A DNA stretch of 64,000 nt, taken from the NCBI GenBank assembly GCA_938045545.1, contig CALIBN010000006.1, forward strand, positions 62,001-126,000, written 5' to 3'. The stretch comes from an uncultured archaeon (GTDB lineage: Archaea; Thermoproteota; EX4484-205; JAAOZP01). A model generated the notes under the pieces. It was not told where the DNA came from, did not search any database, and saw only the letters and a list, made by a program, of their open reading frames with translations. A program made the position numbers and the translations under genes. Shown here in pieces: positions 34,112 to 42,422 of the stretch. Positions within the stretch are counted from its first letter, which is position 1. Every line of letters starts with the position of its first letter.

Positions 34112-36322
34112 TTATTCCAAAAGGTACATATAGGTTACGTTTGCTCTCATATCTATGTCAAAACTGCTTGCTTCTTCAGCTACTTTCTTATCGTTCCAAA
34201 GATCAGTTACCGTCATGGATTTGGGTAGTTTTATAGTTTGTCTTCCAGTTAACCGAGGAGTTATAGAAAGGAAATGCTTATTAGCGTAAACAAGGTTCCC
34301 TCCCTCACTATATAGATGTACGCCAGCGAATCTAGCAATATTCCGCAAAACCTGCTTAGATATATAGGGTACTGCAACATATATTGACGTCCAGTTGTTA
34401 AACTCTCTTATGCAAAAACCTGGCTTATCGCTTGGATTGAGTCTACCTAGAATCGTTGCCTCAGCGTCAGAGCAGTAGAAAAGCGGGGAAGAGACAAACG
34501 TTGGATCATCCTCTATAAACCCTGATTCTTTAAACAAAACCATGTGCCACCTACTTAATTCTGGTCCGAAAGAGTGACCAGCAGGCAAATCATGAGTTAT
34601 CGGATGCTGATAATTAGTAATATCAATATGAGTATGACCTTTCTTTTTCTCATAATTTATTATCATTCCGGTAATTTGTCGCATGTTCTCAATATCAATT
34701 CCTTCATCAGATATCAATCCAGGAGCCCATTGCCATATCGCGACTTTTCCATCTTTTTTTATTAATTGATCTATGCTTCTGCGCTCATTCATGTCGATAA
34801 AGACATTGTTCATAAAGATGAACAGTTTATACCTTTCAGCATCAAATCTGGGATTGGATAGGTCGCTTTGAAGATAGGTATCAAAGGGTGCACCTATAAA
34901 GGCAAGCTCCCATTGCCGCTGAACATTTCTGAGAGCCATTGCCATATTCTGGCAGGGTCTCATATAGAGGAGGCTTCTCTCGTCTAAAATCACTGCAATT
35001 TCTCTGTTAGATTCTTGGCTGAATGAGCTGAGCCTTTCTTCAATCTTCCTTAGCTTTCTGAGAGCCTCAATAATAGTTTCATGATGATACCAGCCTTGAT
35101 TGAAGAGGTCTGTCCACCACATTCCCATGCCCATAGATTGTACATAGGAATAATCGCGTTTTAGAAGCTCTACGGTTCCTTCCGCAGTTCTAGGTGCAAA
35201 ATGCTCTAAATGATGCCACTTCAACGCAGGATCTGTAAGGAATGTTTTAGGATCAACTTCCGTGAAAAACATTTTCCCCTGCAAAAAAACGCTCTCCGGC
35301 AGAGATTGGGAATAGCATGCTCCTCCTAAAACACGATTCTCGTAATCGTAAGGGGCAGCCAGAAAATCAACATAAGGCGATTTCAAAATCTTTGAAAGCG
35401 CTAAATGTCCAGCGTTTTGCATATAGAATCCTCTGAAAAAGTTGAGCCATATATATCCATAAAAAACACCAACTAATTTTCTGGTTTCGCTCTTAGCAAC
35501 TTTACATAAGTTTAAAATTAGATCCGAATGCGTGTCTTGAAAACATATTTCATAGTCAATCACATTCATCTGCTTCGCAGGATCTCTGATAGTTAATATT
35601 TCAGCCGAAAGCCTCTCGAGTTTGGTTGGAATCGTGATGGTGGAAAAATCTACATCTCTTTTTTTCCATGACCTTCTTAATGCTTCTAAATCATCTTTGT
35701 ATTTTCTCCTTACCCATTCTCTAAAAGCGTTTAGCATAGGCTTAGAATAGTCCGGCCATGGAGTAGAACATTCCACCGGAGTCTTGCCTGGTTGACAAAC
35801 CCATCGTAACGCATGGACATCCTTCTCGAAATTAGCCGAATCCCAAGCAAACCATTCGGAAAAATGGCCATCGCAAATATGATATCCAATTATGTTAGAA
35901 GAATATTGCGAGTTTTCAATATGCCTTATGAAATTTGACAATGCATAAGATGCTTCCTCAAACCAAACAAGTGAAGCACTCGAATGACCAGAGCCAAGCT
36001 CTCCATTAGAAAGAACGACTAGTTCTTCGGGATGTTCTTTGCACCACCAATCTTGGTTATTTCCGGGAAAGCTTATCCTTGGCAGGATCATAACGTTTGG
36101 ATCTATAGATAAATAATCTTCAATGACTTTATCCGTGGCATCAAAATTAAATTTTTTTGGTCCCACCCATCCCAAGGGAATATTCCAAGTAACAGTATTT
36201 ATTCCAGCTTCCCTAAAATCGGAATAGTATTTGGGGCTTGCATAACATATAACTTTTGACATGGGCACGCCGTCTTTAAAGACCCACATCGAACCCATGT
36301 ACTTTCTTAATTGTACGGACAT
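34112..36322 (-). CDS. GH42-like glycoside hydrolase (beta-galactosidase superfamily)
   Basis: About 736 residues from ATG 36322. The first half is a TIM barrel: YSDFREAGINTVTWNIPLG, NVMILPRISFPGN, and IIGYHICDGHFSEWFAW, where the Glu fits the acid/base position. Later SVFLQGKMFFTEVDPKTF offers a nucleophile Glu (FTEVD). The second half has a trimerisation-like Rossmann domain (YKLFIFMNNVFIDMNERRSIDQLI) and a beta domain. No signal peptide, so it cleaves imported sugars. Linkage is not predictable. The longest frame starts at a TTG (36337), but a TATA at 36345-36354 is about 28 bases from the ATG at 36322. Upstream of the DppD/DppF genes. Confidence 0.75.
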   Translation of the reverse strand: MSVQLRKYMGSMWVFKDGVPMSKVICYASPKYYSDFREAGINTVTWNIPLGWVGPKKFNFDATDKVIEDYLSIDPNVMILPRISFPGNNQDWWCKEHPEELVVLSNGELGSGHSSASLVWFEEASYALSNFIRHIENSQYSSNIIGYHICDGHFSEWFAWDSANFEKDVHALRWVCQPGKTPVECSTPWPDYSKPMLNAFREWVRRKYKDDLEALRRSWKKRDVDFSTITIPTKLERLSAEILTIRDPAKQMNVIDYEICFQDTHSDLILNLCKVAKSETRKLVGVFYGYIWLNFFRGFYMQNAGHLALSKILKSPYVDFLAAPYDYENRVLGGACYSQSLPESVFLQGKMFFTEVDPKTFLTDPALKWHHLEHFAPRTAEGTVELLKRDYSYVQSMGMGMWWTDLFNQGWYHHETIIEALRKLRKIEERLSSFSQESNREIAVILDERSLLYMRPCQNMAMALRNVQRQWELAFIGAPFDTYLQSDLSNPRFDAERYKLFIFMNNVFIDMNERRSIDQLIKKDGKVAIWQWAPGLISDEGIDIENMRQITGMIINYEKKKGHTHIDITNYQHPITHDLPAGHSFGPELSRWHMVLFKESGFIEDDPTFVSSPLFYCSDAEATILGRLNPSDKPGFCIREFNNWTSIYVAVPYISKQVLRNIARFAGVHLYSEGGNLVYANKHFLSITPRLTGRQTIKLPKSMTVTDLWNDKKVAEEASSFDIDMRANVTYMYLLE

Positions 36323-36344
36323 GCGGTTTGTTCTCAATGTATGT

Positions 36345-36354
36345 GATTTATTAA
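36345..36354 (-). promoter_or_regulatory. TATA box of the GH42-like gene
   Basis: ATTAATAAAT on the minus strand, centred about 28 bases upstream of the ATG at 36322. It decides that start over the upstream TTG. Confidence 0.5.
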
Positions 36355-36440
36355 TGTTTTCTTTTTTTCCGCTGAAGGACTTAACTAGCCAGCAATTGAT
36401 TCAGGCCAATGGATAATGCTTCTTGTAATACCTAAAGCTT

Positions 36441-36448
36441 TTTATATA
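36441..36448 (+). promoter_or_regulatory. TATA box of the first Gfo/Idh gene
   Basis: TTTATATA on the plus strand, centred about 33 bases upstream of the ATG at 36477. It predicts transcription starting near 36470, inside the inverted repeat at 36458-36479. Confidence 0.55.
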
Positions 36449-36457
36449 GGCTTTTAG

Positions 36458-36479
36458 CATATGGACTCTCGTCCATATG
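36458..36479. promoter_or_regulatory. Inverted repeat covering the transcription and translation start of the Gfo/Idh operon
   Basis: CATATGGAC-TCTC-GTCCATATG has perfect 9-base arms and a 4-base spacer, and the second arm ends in the ATG start codon. It lies just downstream of the TATA box, the usual position for a blocking repressor, in the 154-base region between the divergent glycosidase and Gfo/Idh genes. As RNA only the second arm would be fully transcribed, so DNA-level operator is more likely than a hairpin. Confidence 0.6.
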
Positions 36480-37514
36480 AAGAAAATAAGATTAGGCATA
36501 GTTGGATTAGTACATGATCATGTTTGGGGTCTACTTAAAGAATTCAGTGACTTAGAAGAGGTTGAGATTATAGCAGCCGCGGACAGAAATAAACCTCTCT
36601 TGCAGAAAGTAGGAGACCTCTTTAACTTATCCACTTATGAAGACTATGAAACGATGTTTACGAAAGAAAAACTCGATGCAGTTCTTGTTTGCACAGAAAA
36701 TAGTAAACATGCCGATGTGGTAGAGTCTGCCTCTGAAAGAGGTTTACATGTTATGATGGAGAAACCCATGTCCGCTGATTTCGCGCAAGCTAAGAGGATA
36801 GTTTCGGCTTCTGAGAAACATGATACGAAGGTTATGGTGAATTATCCGACCACTTGGAGCCCAGGAGTCCAACTGGCACATAGAATGGTGAAGAATGGTG
36901 ACATAGGAAGAGTGCATCACATAAGGTTCAGGGCGGCTCATTCTGGACCGAAGGAAATAGGATGTTCCGAGTACTTCTACAGTTGGCTGTACGATAGAGA
37001 GCTGAATGGAGCTGGCGCATTCATGGACTACTGTTGTTACGGGGTTAACTTGGCTCTTTGGTTTCTAGGAATGCCTAGGAGCGTAGTTGCCATTTTCGGA
37101 ACGCTGGCAAGGCATTACCTTACGGTTGATGATAACGCTATCCTTCTAATGGAGTATGCTGATGCCTTCGGAGTAGCGGAGGCTTCATGGTCCCAAGTCG
37201 GCAAGTATCCTATACATGGTCCGATTTTGAACGGTTTGCATGGAACAATAGTCGTAGAGGAGGATGGAAAAGTGCGCTTTGCAAGAGTAAGAGAGGAAGG
37301 GAATTTTAGGAACGTGGCGGAAGAAGTGATAGATCCCCCACAGCTTCCCTTGGGCCTGAGAAACGGCCCAGAGTATTTCGTAAGATGCATTCTTGACGAC
37401 AAACCTCTTGAACCACCTGTTGATGCAAAGTTCAATCTTGCGGTACAGGAGGTCTTAGAGGCTGGGCTAACATCGGCAAAGGAGGGGAGGAGAATAGCTC
37501 TTCCAATCCAGTAA
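36477..37514 (+). CDS. Gfo/Idh/MocA-family oxidoreductase (first of two)
   Basis: 345 residues. N-terminal NAD(P) domain begins RLGIVGLVHDHVWG, lacking the last glycine of the usual GxGxxG. Next come VEIIAAADRN, CTENSKHADVVESA and VMMEKPMSAD, where EKP carries the conserved Lys. The C-terminal alpha/beta domain contains GAGAFMDYCCYGVNLALWFLG, the family's GGGxxxDxxxHxxD region with His replaced. Members oxidise or epimerise sugars and sugar acids, often as part of oxidation-elimination glycoside cleavage. The second copy follows 10 bases later. Confidence 0.88.
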   Translation: MKKIRLGIVGLVHDHVWGLLKEFSDLEEVEIIAAADRNKPLLQKVGDLFNLSTYEDYETMFTKEKLDAVLVCTENSKHADVVESASERGLHVMMEKPMSADFAQAKRIVSASEKHDTKVMVNYPTTWSPGVQLAHRMVKNGDIGRVHHIRFRAAHSGPKEIGCSEYFYSWLYDRELNGAGAFMDYCCYGVNLALWFLGMPRSVVAIFGTLARHYLTVDDNAILLMEYADAFGVAEASWSQVGKYPIHGPILNGLHGTIVVEEDGKVRFARVREEGNFRNVAEEVIDPPQLPLGLRNGPEYFVRCILDDKPLEPPVDAKFNLAVQEVLEAGLTSAKEGRRIALPIQ

Positions 37515-37524
37515 GAGAGAATGG

Positions 37525-38571
37525 GTGAGAAACTTGAGAAAGATTGGTTTTGGCGTGATTGGATGCGGCGGTATTGCAAACTATTTCCATCTGCCAGAGC
37601 TTTGTAACATAGAGGAAGTGAATGTGGTTGCAGTGGCAGATATAAAGGAAAAAAGGGCCAGGATTACCGCGGGCAAGTTTAAGGTGCCAAACTGGTATAC
37701 TGATTATTGGAAGCTGCTTGAAAGAGAGGACGTGGAAGCGGTGGTCGTAGCGACTCCTCACCCGACACACTCGCCTATAGCCGTAGATGCCATCAAAGCC
37801 GGGAAGCATGTAATCATACAGAAGCCGATGGCTACTAAGGTAAAGGATGCCGAGATAGTTGTTGAATATGCTAAAAAGCATAAAGAACTTAAGGTAATGG
37901 TGCTACCTTTTGTGTATTTTGATAATCCTTATTTTGACTATGTAAAGGAGTTGATCTGTAACGAGCATCTTGGTAAAGTATGCATGGCGAGAATTAGGGT
38001 GGCCCATTCAGGTCCTGAGAAATATCAGGATGATGTGGCCAAGATGTTTGGTGAAGAAGGAGGGGATTGTTGGTTCTTTGATAAACAACGGGCTGATGGC
38101 GGTGCACTGTTCGACATGGGTGTATACTCTTTCACAATGGCTAATTTACTCTTCGGGAAAGCTAGGCGATTGATATCCATTATGGATACGCTTGACAAGA
38201 AGGCTAGCGTCGAAGATTCTGCCGCGACTATAATGAACATGGAAACGGGAAGCATAGTCGTGGCTGAGACTGCTTGGACACAAGCAAGGGGAGCCAATGA
38301 GATAATTATTTATGGTGTCAAGGGCATGTTGGTGTGGGAGGATTTTTTTGGGAATCCGATTGTTAAACACTATGATTCTTCAAGTTCATCTTGGAAGATC
38401 CCCTCTCTTTCAAGGGAAAAGGAACCTCAGCATACCCACCGTCACTTTGTAAAATGCATTATTGAAGACGCGGTGCCAATCGGTACGGTTGAGGAGGGCA
38501 AATACTTGGTGGAGCTCATGGAGGCTGCTCGGAGATCATCGGAAGAAGGAAGAATCATAGATTTTGTATAG
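37525..38571 (+). CDS. Gfo/Idh/MocA-family oxidoreductase (second of two)
   Basis: 348 residues. Canonical GVIGCGGIANYFHLPEL start, VVAVADIKEKRA, ATPHPTHSPIAVDAIKAGKHVIIQKPMATK (QKP in place of EKP, Lys kept), then a C-terminal domain with DGGALFDMGVYSFTMANLLFGKAR. The start is a TTG, 10 bases after the previous stop. The two copies differ clearly, so they may catalyse successive or opposite redox steps on the same glycan sugar, as in keto-glycoside pathways. That pairing is inference. Confidence 0.88.
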   Translation: MRNLRKIGFGVIGCGGIANYFHLPELCNIEEVNVVAVADIKEKRARITAGKFKVPNWYTDYWKLLEREDVEAVVVATPHPTHSPIAVDAIKAGKHVIIQKPMATKVKDAEIVVEYAKKHKELKVMVLPFVYFDNPYFDYVKELICNEHLGKVCMARIRVAHSGPEKYQDDVAKMFGEEGGDCWFFDKQRADGGALFDMGVYSFTMANLLFGKARRLISIMDTLDKKASVEDSAATIMNMETGSIVVAETAWTQARGANEIIIYGVKGMLVWEDFFGNPIVKHYDSSSSSWKIPSLSREKEPQHTHRHFVKCIIEDAVPIGTVEEGKYLVELMEAARRSSEEGRIIDFV

Positions 38572-38750
38572 TTGTTTGGCGTGTTATAACTTATTGTCTT
38601 GAAAAAAATTTAGGAAGCCTAATTTATACTTTTTATCGGAACACAGGATTTGAAGCCTTGCTCAATTACTCTGGTAATAGTTTCATTTTGTATAGTTTCG
38701 CCGTTTATACTTATCTCCAATAATGTTTTTATTGACCGTCTATAAAATCC

Positions 38751-40604
38751 ATGAATAAGGAGATGATCGTGGGGGAGAAGCGTGAGGTAGTAGGTAACCT
38801 TGTGGCGGCTAGCTTATCTGGTGGAAGCGTCAAGTCTTTTTCATTCGGCGAATTCTTCGAAGCCGAGTCTCTAGTAGAAATAATAGAGCCGACGGTATCA
38901 GTCAGACAGCAGGTTTGGCGTGATGGTACGGCTTACAATTTGTTAATGGCTGAAGGAATAGAGTTGGAGGCGCGGTTAATGGCATATAACAATACGTTAG
39001 TCTATACTGTTTCGAACCACTCACCGTTGAAATTGAAGATTAAGCTTAAGGGAAGCATAGAGGTTTTCAGCTGGTTTAACCCTAATTATCGAGATAAAAT
39101 AGCTGAAATGGCTTCTGTACGTTTAGAAGTCTCGGATAAGCATCTATTAGGATCCTATAGAGATGCATACTTTATCTGTATAGCTTCAAATGGTTCTATG
39201 GTAGCTAATATCGGGAGGAGTATTGCAACCTATGAGGTGAGTTCAGAGCTTAACGCTGGAGGGATGCTGGCCTTTACGGCGGTGGGGGCTAGCTCAAAGG
39301 ATGAAGCTATTAGGCTGGCTAGAGCAGCTTTAGTTAACCCATCTAAGGTTGAAGAAGAAAAGCGGATATGGATAAACACCATTATGAATAGGATACCTGT
39401 GCTAAGTGGTATTAAACCTGAATACGGGTTTCTATGGAAATATATGTGGTATGTCATACTGTCCAATAGAGCTACGGTATGGGGCCATCCTGTACTTAAG
39501 AATCCGTTCAACATGCCTAGCAAATTTACGTTTAGGCATCAGTGGCTCTGGGACTCTGCTTTTCATGCTATAGTACTATCTCTATACGATGTTAAGATGG
39601 CTGAAGAAGAGCTCCTAAACTTATTTGAAGCTCAGAAGCCAGATGGGCGAATACCTCATGAGATCTTCATATCTAAAGAGTTTTGCAAGCTATTCTGGAA
39701 TGTGTACGACTATTCTCCATGGACTACTCAACCACCGGTATTAGCTATAGCTGTTAAACATATAATGGATGCCGGTGGATATAGGGAGTTCTTAGTTAAA
39801 GCTTTTAACGCTTTAGATCGATATGATAAATGGTTTAGATATTTTAGGGATGCCGATAGGGATCAACTCATGGCTTACGTAGATTACTTAGAGTCAGGAT
39901 GGGATAATGCCGTCAGGTGGGATGAAGCCGTAAGGCTATTCAATAAAAACCCTGCTAAGTATAAAATTGGGTATAGCGATGTCAGGATGGCTCCAGTAGA
40001 AGCAATAGACCTTAATTGCCTTATTTATCTTCAGAGGAAAATTCTGGCGGAGCTAGCAGAGAGGCTGGGTTTGTACGATAAGGCTGAGGAGTATAATAGA
40101 CTTGCCGAAGAAACGGCTGAAGGAATAAAGAGGTATATGTGGGATGCCGAAACAGGGTTCTTTTATGATATATTAGAAGAAAATCATAAGCAGGTTCAGG
40201 TTAAGAGCCCGGCGGCCTTCTTAACCCTTTACACCGGTATTGCTTCGCAGGAGCAAGCAGAAAAACTGGTAGAACACCTATTCAACCCAAGAGAATTTTG
40301 GACTAGATTCCCACTCCCAACCGTCAGCGCTGATGATAAAGAGTATGATCCCAAGGGGTACTGGAGAGGCCGTTCGTGGATAAACATACTCTGGTTCACA
40401 TATTATGGACTGAAGAACTATGGTTTTCAGGATGAAGCCAGATGCCTTTCCGAAAAAGCTCTGGACATTATGTCAGCCGGACCTACTTGTAACGAGAATT
40501 ACGACAGCTCTACAGGAGAGCCTCTTGGAACCGTGGATTTCGGTTGGTCAACCCTAATGATTACTGTTCTGGAAGACCTTCAGAAAGTTAAAGCCGATAA
40601 ATAG
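38751..40604 (+). CDS. GH63-like (alpha/alpha)6-barrel glycoside hydrolase
   Basis: 617 residues. The N-terminal beta region (to about 210) is followed by an (alpha/alpha)6 barrel with GH63/GH37-like landmarks: FTFRHQWLWDSAFHAI (Asp as candidate acid), PDGRIPHEIF, WTTQPPVLAIAV, LESGWDNAVRWDE, VEAIDLNCLIYLQ, and near the C-terminus FPLPTVSADDKEYDPKGYWRGRSWINILWF. The family inverts alpha-glucosidic or mannosyl linkages, for example mannosylglycerate hydrolase and glucosidase I. Cytoplasmic, with no signal peptide. Same orientation as the Gfo/Idh pair, 180 bases downstream. Confidence 0.82.
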   Translation: MNKEMIVGEKREVVGNLVAASLSGGSVKSFSFGEFFEAESLVEIIEPTVSVRQQVWRDGTAYNLLMAEGIELEARLMAYNNTLVYTVSNHSPLKLKIKLKGSIEVFSWFNPNYRDKIAEMASVRLEVSDKHLLGSYRDAYFICIASNGSMVANIGRSIATYEVSSELNAGGMLAFTAVGASSKDEAIRLARAALVNPSKVEEEKRIWINTIMNRIPVLSGIKPEYGFLWKYMWYVILSNRATVWGHPVLKNPFNMPSKFTFRHQWLWDSAFHAIVLSLYDVKMAEEELLNLFEAQKPDGRIPHEIFISKEFCKLFWNVYDYSPWTTQPPVLAIAVKHIMDAGGYREFLVKAFNALDRYDKWFRYFRDADRDQLMAYVDYLESGWDNAVRWDEAVRLFNKNPAKYKIGYSDVRMAPVEAIDLNCLIYLQRKILAELAERLGLYDKAEEYNRLAEETAEGIKRYMWDAETGFFYDILEENHKQVQVKSPAAFLTLYTGIASQEQAEKLVEHLFNPREFWTRFPLPTVSADDKEYDPKGYWRGRSWINILWFTYYGLKNYGFQDEARCLSEKALDIMSAGPTCNENYDSSTGEPLGTVDFGWSTLMITVLEDLQKVKADK

Positions 40605-40819
40605 ATGTCCCTCTAACATTTCATCCAATAATTCTATTATCTAATATTCAGATTAAGCGGAATAGGTCACCCTGTTATAAACAGGATAATGCAGCATATG
40701 CTGAGTAGTCGATAACCTTTTTCAGCAAGTTCAGAGGAGACTCGGAATATAAGATAGAATGCTCTTCATACTATCATTATAAACCTTGGATGATTTATGT
40801 TCGAAAGACTCCTACAGGC

Positions 40820-42340
40820 TTAGGCAACCCTATAGTCTGGAACCCTCTTCAGCAGCATTCCACCTATTGGTATAGGCGTGAGTTTCTGAGCTAAAGCCTT
40901 AGCCCTCTCCAGCTTAACCATGCTGTCAGCGTAAATCGTGAAAAGCCTGTCGCCCTTCTTAACCTGGCTGCCCATTTTCTGCCAGACCACCATTCCAGCC
41001 CCCTTATCCCTGGGGGCCCCGGCTGCACGGCATATCTGGATTACGGCAGCATTGTTAACTATTTGAACGTAACCGTCCTCCCAAGCAGTAAAGTCGTAAG
41101 TATACTTTCCCACCTTAATATCCTCGGAAGTCACATGAGGGTTGCCGCCTTGAGCAGCGATAATCTCCTTAAGCTTCGAGAGGGCTTTCCCACTTTTCAG
41201 AGTCTCCTCAGCCAGTTCTCTACCCTTACCCCTCTCAGCCACACCAGCCATCTCCAGGAGGATTCCGGCAAGGACGCAGGACTTCTCAACCAGGCTTCTA
41301 GGCGCATACTTTCCCTCTAAAGCCATTAGGGCCTCCCTGGCCTCCAGAGCTGGGCCAACAGCTCTGCCCAATGGCTGTGAACCGTAGGTTATTGCGCATT
41401 CAACCCTTATCCCTACTCTTCTCCCGAGCTCTATGAAGTCTTGAGCTAGGCTCCTAGCCTCGTCTTCAGTCTCAACCTTCGCCCCCTTCCCAGTCGGAAT
41501 GTCTATGAGGAGAAGCTCCACGCCGGCAGCCTTCTTCTTAGACATTACTGAAGCGAGAACCTGCGGCCGGGGGTCTAGGGAGAGAGGGTACTCAGCCCTT
41601 ATTATCTTGTCGTCGGCAGGCGCAAGGTTAACGCTTCCGCCCCAGGCAAGGGTTCCCCCGGTGCTTTCAGCGATGAACTTTATCTTCTGGGCTGTGAGAG
41701 ATACTGGGGCGAGCACCTCCATAGTGTCAGCTATCCCCGACGGGCTGGTTATGGCTCTTGAGGATGTCTTCGGAATCGTCACACCGTTTGCGGCGACTAT
41801 CGGAACAGTTAGGAGGGCATACTTGTTGCCGGGAACCCCTCCGATGCTGTGAACGTCGACAATGGGCGACTTGTCGAAAACTATGGTCTCACCGGTCTCG
41901 ACCATCGCTTTAACCATGTCTGTCACCTCATCCATATCCATGCCACGCATCTCGACAGCGCTCACGTACGCGGAGAGCTCTATGTCTGAAAGATTGTTCT
42001 CCACGATGTCTCTAATTATCACGCGTATTTCCTCTCCAGCCAGCTTCTGTCCTTTCATCTTCTTTCTGATGTAGGCGATTGACTGCGGCCTCTCGCTGGG
42101 AACCAGGTTAACCAGCTCCCCGTCCTTTAACGCTAAGGACCTAGCCGCCTCCGTGAAAACCCCTATCTCCCCTCTGCCCAACAGTGTTGAAGTAATGTTC
42201 GCCACGGCGGTCAGCGAACCCTTCTCGCAATATATCCTAACATGGTCAAGCGGGTGGACCCCGAGCTCCCCGGCGTCGTCAACGTTCAGCAGGACCTCGT
42301 AGGCGCCTTGCTCAATGTCAATAATCCTTGCCTTAAACAT
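40820..42340 (-). CDS. AMP phosphorylase (archaeal, thymidine-phosphorylase family)
   Basis: 506 residues. An N-terminal extension of about 85 residues precedes the phosphorylase core, as in archaeal AMPpase and unlike bacterial DeoA. Core motifs: VDVHSIGGVPGNKYALLTVPIVAANG, IPKTSSRAITSPSGIADTMEVLA, LAWGGSVNLAPADDKI, DIPTGKGAKV. The enzyme converts nucleoside 5'-monophosphates to ribose-1,5-bisphosphate, which enters metabolism through R15P isomerase and type III RuBisCO; neither gene is in this window. A TATA (42363-42371) is about 27 bases from the ATG, so the transcript is leaderless. Confidence 0.93.
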   Translation of the reverse strand: MFKARIIDIEQGAYEVLLNVDDAGELGVHPLDHVRIYCEKGSLTAVANITSTLLGRGEIGVFTEAARSLALKDGELVNLVPSERPQSIAYIRKKMKGQKLAGEEIRVIIRDIVENNLSDIELSAYVSAVEMRGMDMDEVTDMVKAMVETGETIVFDKSPIVDVHSIGGVPGNKYALLTVPIVAANGVTIPKTSSRAITSPSGIADTMEVLAPVSLTAQKIKFIAESTGGTLAWGGSVNLAPADDKIIRAEYPLSLDPRPQVLASVMSKKKAAGVELLLIDIPTGKGAKVETEDEARSLAQDFIELGRRVGIRVECAITYGSQPLGRAVGPALEAREALMALEGKYAPRSLVEKSCVLAGILLEMAGVAERGKGRELAEETLKSGKALSKLKEIIAAQGGNPHVTSEDIKVGKYTYDFTAWEDGYVQIVNNAAVIQICRAAGAPRDKGAGMVVWQKMGSQVKKGDRLFTIYADSMVKLERAKALAQKLTPIPIGGMLLKRVPDYRVA

Positions 42341-42422
42341 TAGGGATTAAAAGGCACGTTGCCCTTTTAACCTTTACCAGCAGGCTTAGATGCTCTTTGA
42401 GACTTCAGACCCTGTTTAACAC

